DNA of 64,000 nt. Source: Raphanus sativus (Eukaryota; Streptophyta; Magnoliopsida; Brassicales; Brassicaceae). Under the pieces are notes generated by a model that did no database searches, was not told the origin of the DNA, and saw only the letters and a program-made list of their open reading frames with translations. Location: assembly GCF_000801105.2 (NCBI RefSeq), contig NC_079512.1, positions 25,499,848 through 25,563,847 on the forward strand. The letters run 5' to 3'. The position numbers were made by a program, and so were the translations under genes. The number at the start of each line of letters is the position of its first letter. Within the stretch, counting starts at the first letter, position 1. This document shows positions 23,912 to 35,107 of the stretch, piece after piece.

Positions 23912-23929
23912 TAGGTTAGAATATTACAG

Positions 23930-26030
23930 ATTTTTTAATTAGGAAAGAACATACTAATTACTTTGCAGAATATGTTAAATATGCTATTTCATAAGGAACC
24001 TACATTGATAGTCCATATATTCTTTTTTTATTACTGATTGACAAAACTTGTGGACCAAGCTTTATAACTTATTTTGTGTTATGCGTCACTTTAGATATAA
24101 TGCATGATTAAATTTTTTAAATAAACAAATAGTAAATATCTTAAAAATATAACATTTAAACTATAATCTAATACATTACTATGTACGATATAGCTAACAT
24201 AATGGTAGATCTCTGAACTATGAAGCTGATCATACACATACACATACACCGACTTTGTCAACCTGTCGGTGTTTAATAGATATACACAAATTATTAGTTT
24301 TCTTCTTCTAAATTTGAACATATGCATAGTTCTTAGTTATTATAACGCAGTTGACAAAAAAAATAGTTATTATTAATAATTCTTCTTAATCCTCTAAGAA
24401 ATTTCCATTCAAGATGAAATTAACATCCTACATATGCATAGTCATTAGTTATTTATCACATAATACCAAAACTAATATATAACCCTATTTCACAATAATC
24501 TGAAAATGCCATACTATCTTTTTGGAAATTAGATAATTATTAACCTATTTTAAAACTAAATTAGACTGGTTAAAATTAAATTAGTTTTTTCTTATTTTGA
24601 CAGGGAGAAATATAGAAAAATATTAGACCAAACGTTTATTCTATTTTTAATTTAAAATATAAAATAATTGAGTTATACTATAGCAATATTATATTCAAAA
24701 ATAAAATGATGAACAATAAATAAAAGAAATATTTCTATTTATGTAGTAACTTATTTTTATTCTACTATAGAATGAAAATAAAATATTATTGGACTATATT
24801 TATCCTAAACCCTAAACCCTAAACCCTAAACCCGCGCCTAGCGCGGAATGAGATATCTATATAAATGTTTAAATCATATTTTAATTGTGTTATGGATAGT
24901 ATAGTTTTTACACTAAACCACATTATCGGTTATTAAATTTTAAAGATATAATCTGTTTAAGAAAGCTATGACTCAATACTATATTATACAATCGAAATGA
25001 TTTTACTTGGGCCATTATCAGATTTGAGTTCGGCTATCCATTTTAATTACGTATATTTTAACAAAAATCTAAATATATTTAAGTCCTCAAAATGAAAAAT
25101 AAAATAAAATAATATTAAACATAAATTTTTTAAGTGAAATAATATTAAATATTTGAATTTACATAAAATTAATTTAATTTAAATATTTTGGAGGGATAAA
25201 AGATAATATTTTTAGTATTTTGAACATTTTTTGCTATTTTAGATATTTACTTGTAGCTCTTTTGATAATTTTTAGATATTTTCATATTTTTGAATATCTG
25301 ATAGATATAAAATTTAAATAACTAATATATCTAAGTATATAATTGTGATATAGATATTTTGTATCCAAAATATTTGAGTTTGGATCGGACTCGTGTCTGG
25401 TTATCTAGATATTAAACTTTTAGATTCATCTGAATATTTAATCAGTTTTAATTTGTGTTGAGTATTACTTTCAAATCTAGCTCCGTTGTTCAAATTCAGA
25501 TATATTATCTACACTTATTTCTTATACTAATATAAAACAAAACAAAATAAATATACAACAAACATTCTGAGCTTACTTAACATACTTTAGGAATATCAAT
25601 AAAAAGGGTTGGGCGTATCAATATTGTTAGGTATGTTGTATATTTTGTAAAATTGACGTAGTCAATAACCAATAATGTGTATTTTTTATAAAAAGTTATT
25701 GGTAAATATAATAAAAACATGATACAATCGAATGAAATGGGTTAAAAGTTGCGTTGAAAATAATGTGATCTATTTATTCGGCACTTGATTTATCTTTTCG
25801 AGTCGATTTGGCGAATTGATCGCATTGTGTATAGCATAATATATTTTTTACATTAACCAACAGTATTGGTTATTAAGTTTTAAGGATATCTACTGTTTAA
25901 AAAAACCATAAACTATATTACAAAATCGAAACATGATTTAACTTAGGCCATATGTAGCCTTGCAGCTTTAACCCATTTGTTGATTCTTTTCTTTAAAAAA
26001 GGAAAAGAAAAATCTTTGTTAAAGACCTCA
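23930..26030. other. AT-rich intergenic DNA
   Basis: No gene is supported. It contains a short interstitial telomeric repeat (24803-24831, listed separately) and a 10-bp direct repeat around a short A-tailed insert (24334-24343, 24364-24373). Confidence 0.5.
24803..24845. repeat. interstitial telomere repeat next to a GC hairpin
   Basis: Four units of the plant telomere motif (cctaaa, then ccctaaa repeated) run directly into ccgcgc-cta-gcgcgg, a perfect 6-bp hairpin like the 3' hairpin of Brassicaceae Helitrons. The expected CTAG terminus is missing; the telomeric units occupy its place. Confidence 0.8.
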
Positions 26031-27187
26031 CACCTTTATAGTTTTGTCCAGGGTGCATCTATACACAGAAAGTGGACTCTGAGAAACTTTAAAGACTTGG
26101 CTAACAGTAGAATATCCCATTAATTAATCCATGAAGCGGAGAGCCTCTAGCCACAGGTACCTCTTCCCCTTCCTCTTCCTGAGCAGGAGAGGAGCTCGGG
26201 TTTTCAGGATTGGAAGGAGCTCTTTCTCTGGGAGACTGATGTGGAATTGTTATTCTTGTTAGCGTTTCTGTCATGTGTTACTGCATAAATTAAATGAGTT
26301 CTGGACTGTAGTGAGAATCTTAGAACCGTGGTGCAAGTGCCCCATCTTAGAAGATGATACTTCCTCTTGAAAATGAGATAGTCTGCAGGAAGCTGTAGGT
26401 TCTGTGAGCAGTGGTAACAGCTAACCAAAGGGGCTCCTCCGGCAGTTGGACGGATATGACGCTTGGCTACAGGTTTTCGACGACGAGCCTGTAAGTCAGC
26501 ATTTCTAGCACGTGGATGATCCTCTGCATCTGAGACTATCTCATGGCCCCATCTCGGATAATACTCAGGTTGTTCCATTAGTCTCTATGGACTTGCAGAA
26601 TATGAGCTGTAAGAACTATACATCTGACCTGAATACCAACCGGGATGTTTCTTGTGTCATTCATCATCTCTCATGAAAACCTAATCCCTTGTCCATGTTC
26701 TCTTGCACTTGCGTTGTTGTGATACATATGGTCAACACCCTCGTATGGAGGCATTTGAAGCAAGTGTGCACGGGAACAGCGATCAAACACATCGTGTGAT
26801 GGATATGAAGGGCTTACACGCGAGTATGGTTCTCTCGGATATAAAGGCACGTCAGGCTGAAGCTGTTCTGACACATATCTCCTCCCTTGTCTTACAAACT
26901 GGCCCCTCAAGTTGCAGAGACCTGTATGTGATAGTCCCACTTGACTTTTTGTCAGAGAATCTCTGCATCGTAAAAATGTTATGAAGAGAACTCCATTGTT
27001 CGTTTTCATCTTGGTCTTCTCTTTCGTCAGAAGAAGACTTGCTCTCAACATATACAGAAGAAGTCTTGTTTACGGCAGGAGGATCATCTCTTGACTCTCT
27101 GTGAGGGGGAAAGACGTAATCTTCTTTGTCTTGCTCCTCTTGAACCGGAGAAGCATCAGGAGAGATTTCAGCTTCAACTTGCATCAA
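26031..27187 (-). pseudogene. EDR4-like (DUF3133 zinc-ribbon) pseudogene, 5'-truncated
   Basis: Three consecutive segments on the reverse strand resemble the C-terminal half of the EDR4/DUF3133 family, plant proteins linked to defence and membrane trafficking. The acidic segment starts MMQVEAEISPD (27187). The next, with RYVSEQLQPDVPLYPREPYS, is in another frame, with the shift near 26900. The zinc-ribbon segment contains RPTAGGAPLVSCYHCSQNL and, downstream, LRWGTC where the family has a Cys-x-x-Cys (LRCGTC), so one zinc ligand is lost. A further shift near 26220 leads to PSNPENPSSSPAQEEEG, and a small insertion near 26120 precedes MGYSTVSQVFKVSQ. Stops, shifts, a missing N-terminal half and a mutated ligand mark it as non-functional. 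Confidence 0.65.
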
Positions 27188-28209
27188 AGAATAATGTCAT
27201 TCTCTCTCTTTCTTATATATTTGCAAGAGATCGTAAATGAGTTATCTTTGCTAAAGATCGCAAATTCCAAACTCATCCGATATCGCCTTCGCAACTGAAG
27301 GTCAAGCCAGTTGTAACTTCTCCCTAACTTTTGTCATCTTCGTCTATGCTAAGGGCTGCCTCATCAATCTCGAAGTCAAGAAGACGCGACAGAAGACGGC
27401 AAGAATGACTCGGATCCTTGAATCGTCGAAAGGTAATGCTTCAAAGTGTTTCGCATGAATGAAAAAAAATTTTTGTTACGTTTCTTCTTATGGAACCAAA
27501 TAAGGAAACAAAGCAAAACATTAAATGATCCATTTTTCTTAAACTTCCTCACAGAGTGACACGTGGATCCGAGCCTTCTCATGCATTCTCACCAAAATCG
27601 TTTAAAGAAAGTCTTAAAAATGCTTCTCCTTTAATATATAGGGGATACGATATTTAATGCATCGATCACTCCTTACGTCAAAAGTTCTAACCATTTTTAA
27701 GTTTTTACTTTCATGAAATTGATTGATAACCACTAGCTTTTGAATAAGAGGTGGTTTTCGGGTTAACGTTCGCACGATATTGGATGACCCCATTGTCTGG
27801 CACACGACAACGTGATCACATGACCCATGGCCTTGTCGTGGTCCGTAGCCACAGCCCCACACAAAGTAATTAATTTGTTTATCACTAGAAAACATACAAA
27901 ATTGAAACATCCACGAAATAAAATAAAAAGGTCACTAATCAAACCATATACTTATGCTTTCAATCCTTGGGTCAATACCAACAAACCGAAACAAGAATCA
28001 GATAATCTAACTTTCTCAATTGTGATCGCATTGCTATACAAGAAGTTAGTTCCCGATATGCCCCTACATTCCAAAACGTTCTTGGGTTGGTGATGGGGTA
28101 CTTATTGATGATTATGCTCCTCTTTGCTGTTGCTATGCTTTACTCGGTCAAAAAAACTACACACAAGTCCTTTGATTTAGGGCCAATCTGGTGAGACGTG
28201 TAGACACTC
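27188..28209. other. intergenic region downstream of MTM2
   Basis: Contains the MTM2 3' untranslated region near its right edge. Open frames at 27614-27910 (reverse) and 27827-28093 (forward) have no recognisable domain and are not called. Confidence 0.45.
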
Positions 28210-31200
28210 TCATTCAGCTGTGAAGTAGCTGTCGTAAATGGAGAGTTTATCAAACGCCTCGAAGTTTGCTTTCAACCCAACAAACTGGCTCCCGGTCTGA
28301 GCACAACAACCCGCATCAGGCCATCGACAAGTTCCTTCTCTTGCACGCAGTGGACACAACAATGCTTCACAAACTTTTTCTTCACTCACTGATGAGAAAG
28401 ATTCTGCGACATCTTTTTGTTTTTGGGGAATCGAGTGAGAACATTTCTGTGGCCCCTCTTCTACTTCAAGTGTACATTCTCCGTTCTTTGTGAAGTTCAC
28501 CTTGCAGCCTAGTGATTGCAGGGCTCTCGATATGACCCCTCGCTCTTTGATAGCTCTCTTTGCTGATTCTCTAGCTGCACGGCTTATATTTCTTTCTTTG
28601 CGCAACTCTTCGCTCAGCGACTCCACGGTAGAGGATAAAGCATCTATCTTCCTCTCTGCTTCTTCTTTCCCCTGTTCCAGTTTTTCCAACACAAGAAGCA
28701 ATCAGACACAAGCAAGTCAGCTGACCATTATGGCATTTGTAAGACCGATGCATTACCTTTTTCATCTCTAAATGCTTAATAGACATGGCTCTACATTGGA
28801 CCTCGGTTTCTGCAGCATCCGGTTCCACAGGGCAGGCCCAGCGAAGATGGAACTGGGGCCAGAGAGTCGGGGCTAGAGCTGCAGCAGGAGGTAACAATGG
28901 GCCGTTATATTTTGAAGGATCATAAAGTGGATTGCAATGCGCATGAGAAGCTCCACCAAATGAACGCAAATCAGTTAAGTAAGCCCATAGGCATCCACTA
29001 GCTTCAGAAATCCCACATTCTTCCCTCTCCTTTTCACTGTAATCATCAAGAAAGAGTAAAAAGTATATACTTAAGTGTCTCCTGGCCACTTACTGTTCAA
29101 CCACAGAACTTTCAAATATACAACATTGCTCCAACAATAAAATCTTACATATGATGAACTTCTAACTTTACAATTAAACTGCTGAAGAAAGTTTCAAATA
29201 AGAGGTTACCTGTTGCACAAAAAGTTCCCAAAACGACATGAAAGCAAGCAGTCCGTGAAATCTACCAGGAAAGTCTGAAACAAAATATTGAAGGGTAGAG
29301 AATAGCTTCAGCAGAAAGTTCATCATGACACTATCAGACATGTGTAAATAGTTTATATGCATACCGGAGAAAACTCGAAAGCACAAGGATACATCCGCAT
29401 TAGCTGTGAAACGCAATCAACCCACTGCAAACATACTCAACTGTTGTTAGTAGATCTGACACATTAAAAAAGAATATATAAATGCAAGTAAGAGATGTAT
29501 ACCTGCAAAAATATAGGAGCATAGTTGTTCAGACCATGTGAAGAGCCAGGCGATTGAGAAGCTGCTGATCCTGAAGTTTGCCGCACTGGAGATGAAGGGA
29601 AACTACTAGCAGAAGAAGATTGAATTGGTAATTCAAAACTACCAGATCCGGCAACGTTTGGCATTCCTATACGATCTGAAAATGGGTGACCGAATGCTAA
29701 CCAATCCTTTTCGATGAGAGCCTGATGTGAAGTCAGAACAGTAGGAAAGAGACTACGTGAGACAATGCTGGATCAAACAAAAATCTAAGAAAGGCATGCA
29801 GGTGAATTAGCTGGTAAGAACGTCTGAAATGTTGGCATCCGCCACACAGTATTCAATGAGTAACACCGACAATACAAGTTAAAATCCTAAACTTGAAATT
29901 TATAAGAATTCGTAAATTCTGTCACAAGGAGAACACTAACTCAGAAAACCCAAATTATAGCATGATGTATACCTGAAACCCAGCAAATGTTCTATAGTAT
30001 GGATCAAGCAATAAGCATGCAAGAGAAACCAGCTGAGTTGTTCTGTCCCATCCATCACTGCACAAAGACATTACAATTCACAACTCGGGATATAAGAATA
30101 ATTCTTCTGAGAGAAGCAAACTGCATGAATTGACAGATGATAATTGATTTGTCTGCTTGAAACTGATGCATCTTTGTCTTAACACATATAAACATTGCTA
30201 GTAAAACAGATCAGTGGCCTTAAGTTAGCTAACCTGCAGTGCACAAGAACTGATGCTGACTCCATAGCAACACGTGCAGCAATCCAAGCCACACCAGCTA
30301 AGATGCTCTGAATGTGGCTCAACCAACCACTTTCTCCAAGTAAGGATACTGAAGCAGACATACTACTAAGATTACCTCCACCCCAAGTCCAGCCACCATG
30401 TCTCTATAAAATTTAAAACAAATAGATATCACCACCTTTAGCAACGGAAGAAGAATTATGGCTCCAAACATTTATTTGAAAGATCATGTCAACATGCTTT
30501 AAGCTTAATACAATAGAAGCATATTCGATTTAGTTAGACCACCTAAATGTTGAGTGCCAAACAGCTGGGAAAGTGCGTTGATTTGTTACGGAAAAACGAC
30601 AACTTTATCTGCTTTTGTATTTTTTTGCCAACTACAGATACAGAATAATTCCCTGGAATTTACTACTTACCAAGAATGATGACGTCCCATCGGATGATGT
30701 TGTACCGTGCATATCTAAATAATCCCTAAGGCGGGAAAAGCTCTCTCGCATTGCATGTATGTTGTCTATCCCAAAGAATACAATCTACAGAGAAACAATA
30801 TTAGTAAAACAAGCAGTTCCAGAAGACAAAATATTGAGCTTCAAACCACTTAGATCATGTACAGACTTCAGATTGCAAATAATTTGAAGATGATTCTGAG
30901 CCTCCTCCCATTGCTCCATTTGCTAATGCATTTTTCCTAGGTCTTGCATCTGCGATGTAAAGCTTCCTATGACATGAAAACAAAACGAGAGTTAGTACAT
31001 TATTTATAACAATATAGCAGCATTCAACCATATTGAAGATATGAACCAACAGAATATTATTTTATTCTAACCCAAATAGACCTTTTTAAATATTTCAGAA
31101 ATAACCCACGCTCAATTGGGCCAACAATGAGCAGTTAACCATACAAGAAATACAAGCACAAGGAAGTGACATGCGACTTAAAGATGATATAAAGGTGATA

Positions 31201-33389
31201 ACTAGTAAATCCAAATGTTAACTTTAACCAAATTAGAACAAACATAGGAAGCTTACCGTGGTGCTCCCTTGTTACCAGATAACTGAGTGCAGAATGAAGC
31301 AACAAGTTTCTCATCAAAGTTACTGTAGAAAATTGGCAAAATATATCAAACCTTCAGAATCCCTCACTACAAACACTTTGATATCCAAAATAACAAACTC
31401 AATTATCATGACAATTCTGGCCATGAAACTGAAACTTCTATGTACCTCCTCATGTTCATCATCAGACCAACTAAAGGTTGTGAAGAGCGAGCAATCACAG
31501 CTCCACTTCCTGCAATTAAGATCAAAAAGCAACATGTGTAAATGCGGAAGCTATACGAACGAAGGTCAGATAGAAGCACCAGAACAGCTGCATTTTTACC
31601 AGGATGGCACCACGAGATCACGGGCAAGCGACATTTTGCTCGGAATGTAGACGCTTGGGTCAGCTCTTCATCACTGACATAAAACATGCGGTAATTTTAG
31701 TTCAACACTATACTTTCCAGGAAGATAGTTTAAACCAAAAAAAAACAGCGGCATGCCAAGTTTCTGTCCCGTTCTAAAATACGAACACAGAAGCTCTAAA
31801 GTCTAGCAGAGACCAAATTAAACTCTTTTCATTCCTGTTCAATGAATCAATGCCTTACCTAATGGATTTTGGAACCATCAAAGCAAACGGATAAGTCTGA
31901 CACAAGTTATAATTCGAGTTCAAGTCAGTTATCCGCCAAAAGTCATTGGAAACTGCGAATGAACCATCTTCAATCATATTCATTGACGCTCGCGACGAAC
32001 TTTTTCCGAGAAGTCGAAAATATTCATCAAGCAATCTTTCCTTTGGGTTTGTGTTACCGAATTTGGAAGGCCCACATGTAAAAGCATAAAGATCCCATAC
32101 TCTCTCTGGATTGCTACATCTCAATAGTGCATCAACTAGAGAACGTCTCTGCAAAATTACACCAATAGAATCAAGTAAGACCATATAGGCTTCAAAAAGA
32201 AATGCAGAAATATACAGGAAAAGGAGAGTCAAAAGTTTCACCTGCTTGGTTCCAGGGCGAAAACCATAGACAATTATCCTCATATCTTTGCCTGCAAAAT
32301 GCACATGATTCACAAGAATGGTTTCAAACTAACGTAAAGAAGGTACTAGATAACACGGTAACAAAAATCCCGTCAACCAGTATTATTGAATTTTAATATC
32401 AAGGCGTACGAACACTGATTAAAACAAAACTACTCAAATCAGTTTTAGCAAATGGTAACACGGAAACATACCAGTGACCTGTAAAAGACGCTTTGGTGGA
32501 TTCTTGGCGGAGTGATGTCTGCTTGATTGAGCTTTCAGCACCTACATACGACACAGAATTAACGCCCAAATTCACTAAGATTAATCACACAATGCTGTCA
32601 AAAATAACTACAAAAAACCGACCATTTTGTTAAACTTCTCGATAGCCACGAGCGGAATTGTACCAAGTGGAAGAGGATCTCTAGTTCCTTCACTCTTCAC
32701 AAAGAGAAACAATGATTGATGTGAAGCACCATTTTAAACATTACAAGACAGACACAAAAGAAGAAGAAGAAAGAAGAAGCCATTACCAAAAACAGAATAC
32801 GGAAATTTGTGAGTAAGAGGGTCCCCACTTCACCGGTGTTAATTAGTATAACTCCACAACACTGTAATCAAAGCCATAAAAAAGAATATAAACAATTTTT
32901 CAACAAAACACACAAAGGCTCTCTGCAATACAATTACGATGAAACGCTTTCTTGCTAATTTTCAGTGTTCTAGGTCCTCAAAAAAATAGTCTACGAGCGC
33001 GCGCCTAATCAATAATCTTATACAAACCACCTAGCGATTTTTTGAACATTGCTAATTTTTGAAGGAACCCTAAGTACATCATACCTCGAAGGTGATCCTC
33101 TCAGAGTCCAGCAAGCAATCCAAATTTGAGAAAGAGCTTGACCAAGAAGCTGGCTGATAACCAAATTACAAAGAAAGAGCAATAGATCAATCGATTAAAC
33201 CCTAATCAATACCCAATTAAAACAAGATGAACAAACATCTAATGATGATTGAGAAGTTATAAAAGAGAGAGAGGCAAATACATCGAGTTTAGTCCATTCA
33301 AGCACGTCCCAGCTTCCGGTACCTTCCATCTTCTCCGAAGAATATCGCAGCGATCGTAATCGCCTGGAGGAATTTCTCGGCGCCGTCAT
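28210..33389 (-). CDS. MTM2: myotubularin-type phosphoinositide 3-phosphatase
   Basis: Predicted lipid phosphatase that removes the 3-phosphate from PI3P/PI(3,5)P2 (myotubularin family; Arabidopsis MTM1/MTM2). Nineteen coding exons join in frame with GT-AG borders: 33389-33282, 33153-33085, 32861-32787, 32694-32623, 32541-32472, 32291-32242, 32148-31859, 31673-31600, 31509-31446, 31322-31257, 30966-30867, 30784-30671, 30403-30234, 30057-29973, 29721-29503, 29424-29365, 29274-29210, 29036-28757, 28671-28210. The protein is about 830 aa, the family length. The N-terminal GRAM/PH-like part is followed by the phosphatase domain with active site CSDGWDR (Cx5R, Cys about 440), whose Ser codon is split between exons 13 and 14. 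A coiled coil follows (about 677-730), then a Cys-rich tail ending [13 protein letters not shown]. Position between KCS19 and the DUF668 gene argues for MTM2 rather than MTM1. Confidence 0.93.
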
Positions 33390-33710
33390 CTAAACGGTGA
33401 CGAGGTTTCACGTTGCTGCCTCTTTAACGGTGCCAAGCGACGGATTTCGCACGCTGCCTTTTCGCTACGAAGACCCAATTAGACTCTAGAATACGGCGTA
33501 GTTTACGTACGGCCAAAGCTTTGCGTTTTTAGACTTTATTTGTTTTTTGTTTGTGGATAATCTTTCTTACCTATTTAACAGATTTTGTTGATTAAGACCT
33601 CTAATGGAAAACTTGAGTGTAATTTTGGATAATTAAATTTAAAACAAATAAAATTGGATAATGAACTGAAGAATTCTTATTTGAACTCAATTGTTTGCTC
33701 TTAATTGATA
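33390..33710. other. MTM2 upstream flank
   Basis: Sequence just upstream of the MTM2 start, presumably leader and promoter on the reverse strand. No distinct core element is recognised. A Helitron starts 322 bp from the ATG. Confidence 0.45.
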
Positions 33711-34300
33711 CTAGATTTTGACCCGCACGCCCGTGCGGGTGTATTTTCTATAAAATATGTTGTTATCTATTTTCCATGTCAATATTAGAGTTGCAAGAAA
33801 ATCCGAATCCAAAAAATAGAACCGATCCCGATCCAAAAAGAAGTACCAAACTCGAATCAAAATTGATTAAATATTTAAATTAATCAAAATTTTGGAATTT
33901 AGAGAACTGAAACCGAATCCGATTCGAATCAAAATATTTCGGATACCCAAACATATTCGAAATAGATTTATATACTTATATATATTTTAGATTTAATGTA
34001 TTTAAAAACCTCCATAATATATCTGATACTTTTAAGTTAGTTTAAATAATTGATAATATATATAAATAGTCATATGTAAATATCTAAAATCGTTAAAGTA
34101 TAATCTACTTGATAAGGAAAGTGAAATTGACTAAGTACAATTAATAGCTATATATGTGGAGATACGTTTTTTAATTTAAAAGTGAAAATATTAACTCACA
34201 GATTTGATTTGATATGGTGTTAATTAATTCAGTGGCATAGGTATGTAATTTTTGAGGAAAACTAAAGATTATTTTATTTTTGTACTTCAGTTTTAATAGA
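33711..34300 (-). mobile_element. short non-autonomous Helitron
   Basis: On the reverse strand the element begins TCTATTAAAACTGAAGTAC at 34300 after an A. It ends with a CACCCGCACGGGCGTGCGGGT hairpin-type sequence and CAAAATCTAG at 33711, followed by T. These termini match the common Brassicaceae Helitron form. The 590-bp length and lack of coding sequence show it is non-autonomous. Its interior includes gaaccga/gaatcc-rich sequence (33790-33960) that also occurs in other dispersed repeats here. Confidence 0.78.
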
Positions 34301-35107
34301 TTAGATAACCTCTCTAGCAAAAAAAAAAATTATAACAAAACAATGTTTTCATTATACTTTTCAAAGAGAAAAACAATGTTCTAATCATAAAATATATTAA
34401 CATATATATATATAACATATATATCTAATCTTAAAATAATAATATAATATGCCAAAATGAATTTCAATAAACTGAATTTGTATTTGTGATATGAACCATT
34501 GTATATTTATGATCGTGTAAAGTTAGCATCACAGACACTCCATTTGTATTGTATGCAATATACAAGTATATTAATGTTTTAACCGTATACGTAACTGAAT
34601 ATTGAGATTTGGACTTATGAATTGGTTCCATGACAAACCCACACCAATGACATCACTATACGAATAAACTGTGACCGAAAGAGAAGCAGGAGTTATAAAT
34701 AATACAGACAGACAACTTGGACATGTCGGAACTTAATATCCCCCAAATCAAGGATTCTCCTGTATCATCACCCACCACTGGATTTTACAATAATCAAAAA
34801 CAACCTTGGCACATCACGCATATGCAGTAGTAGTATGTATCTCAACCACAATAAAATCGTAGAAACAATATACAACGCATCATCACATTCTACTACAAGT
34901 CAGAATAAGAAAGGAGAGAGAAGAAGATAAAAGAGATGCTCACATTATAATACCTCTCGTGGTAATCAAGCAATGAAACAGCTTTTCGTCCTCCTCGGGT
35001 TTGGTCCAAGCTGCACGGTTTGGATTTTCCCCGGGGGTGAGGAGTTCCAGTGCCAGTTTAGGTCAAAGAAGCAGTTAAAAAATGTAGTGTCTTGGAGAGC
35101 TTCTTCA
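34301..35107. other. intergenic and 3' flank of the DUF668 gene
   Basis: No further gene is seen. The right part probably includes the 3' untranslated region of the reverse-strand gene ending at 35108. Confidence 0.45.

Noticed and set aside
27614..28093. Overlapping open frames on both strands downstream of MTM2
   Set aside because: No recognisable domain, no conserved phrases, and sequence composition is intergenic.
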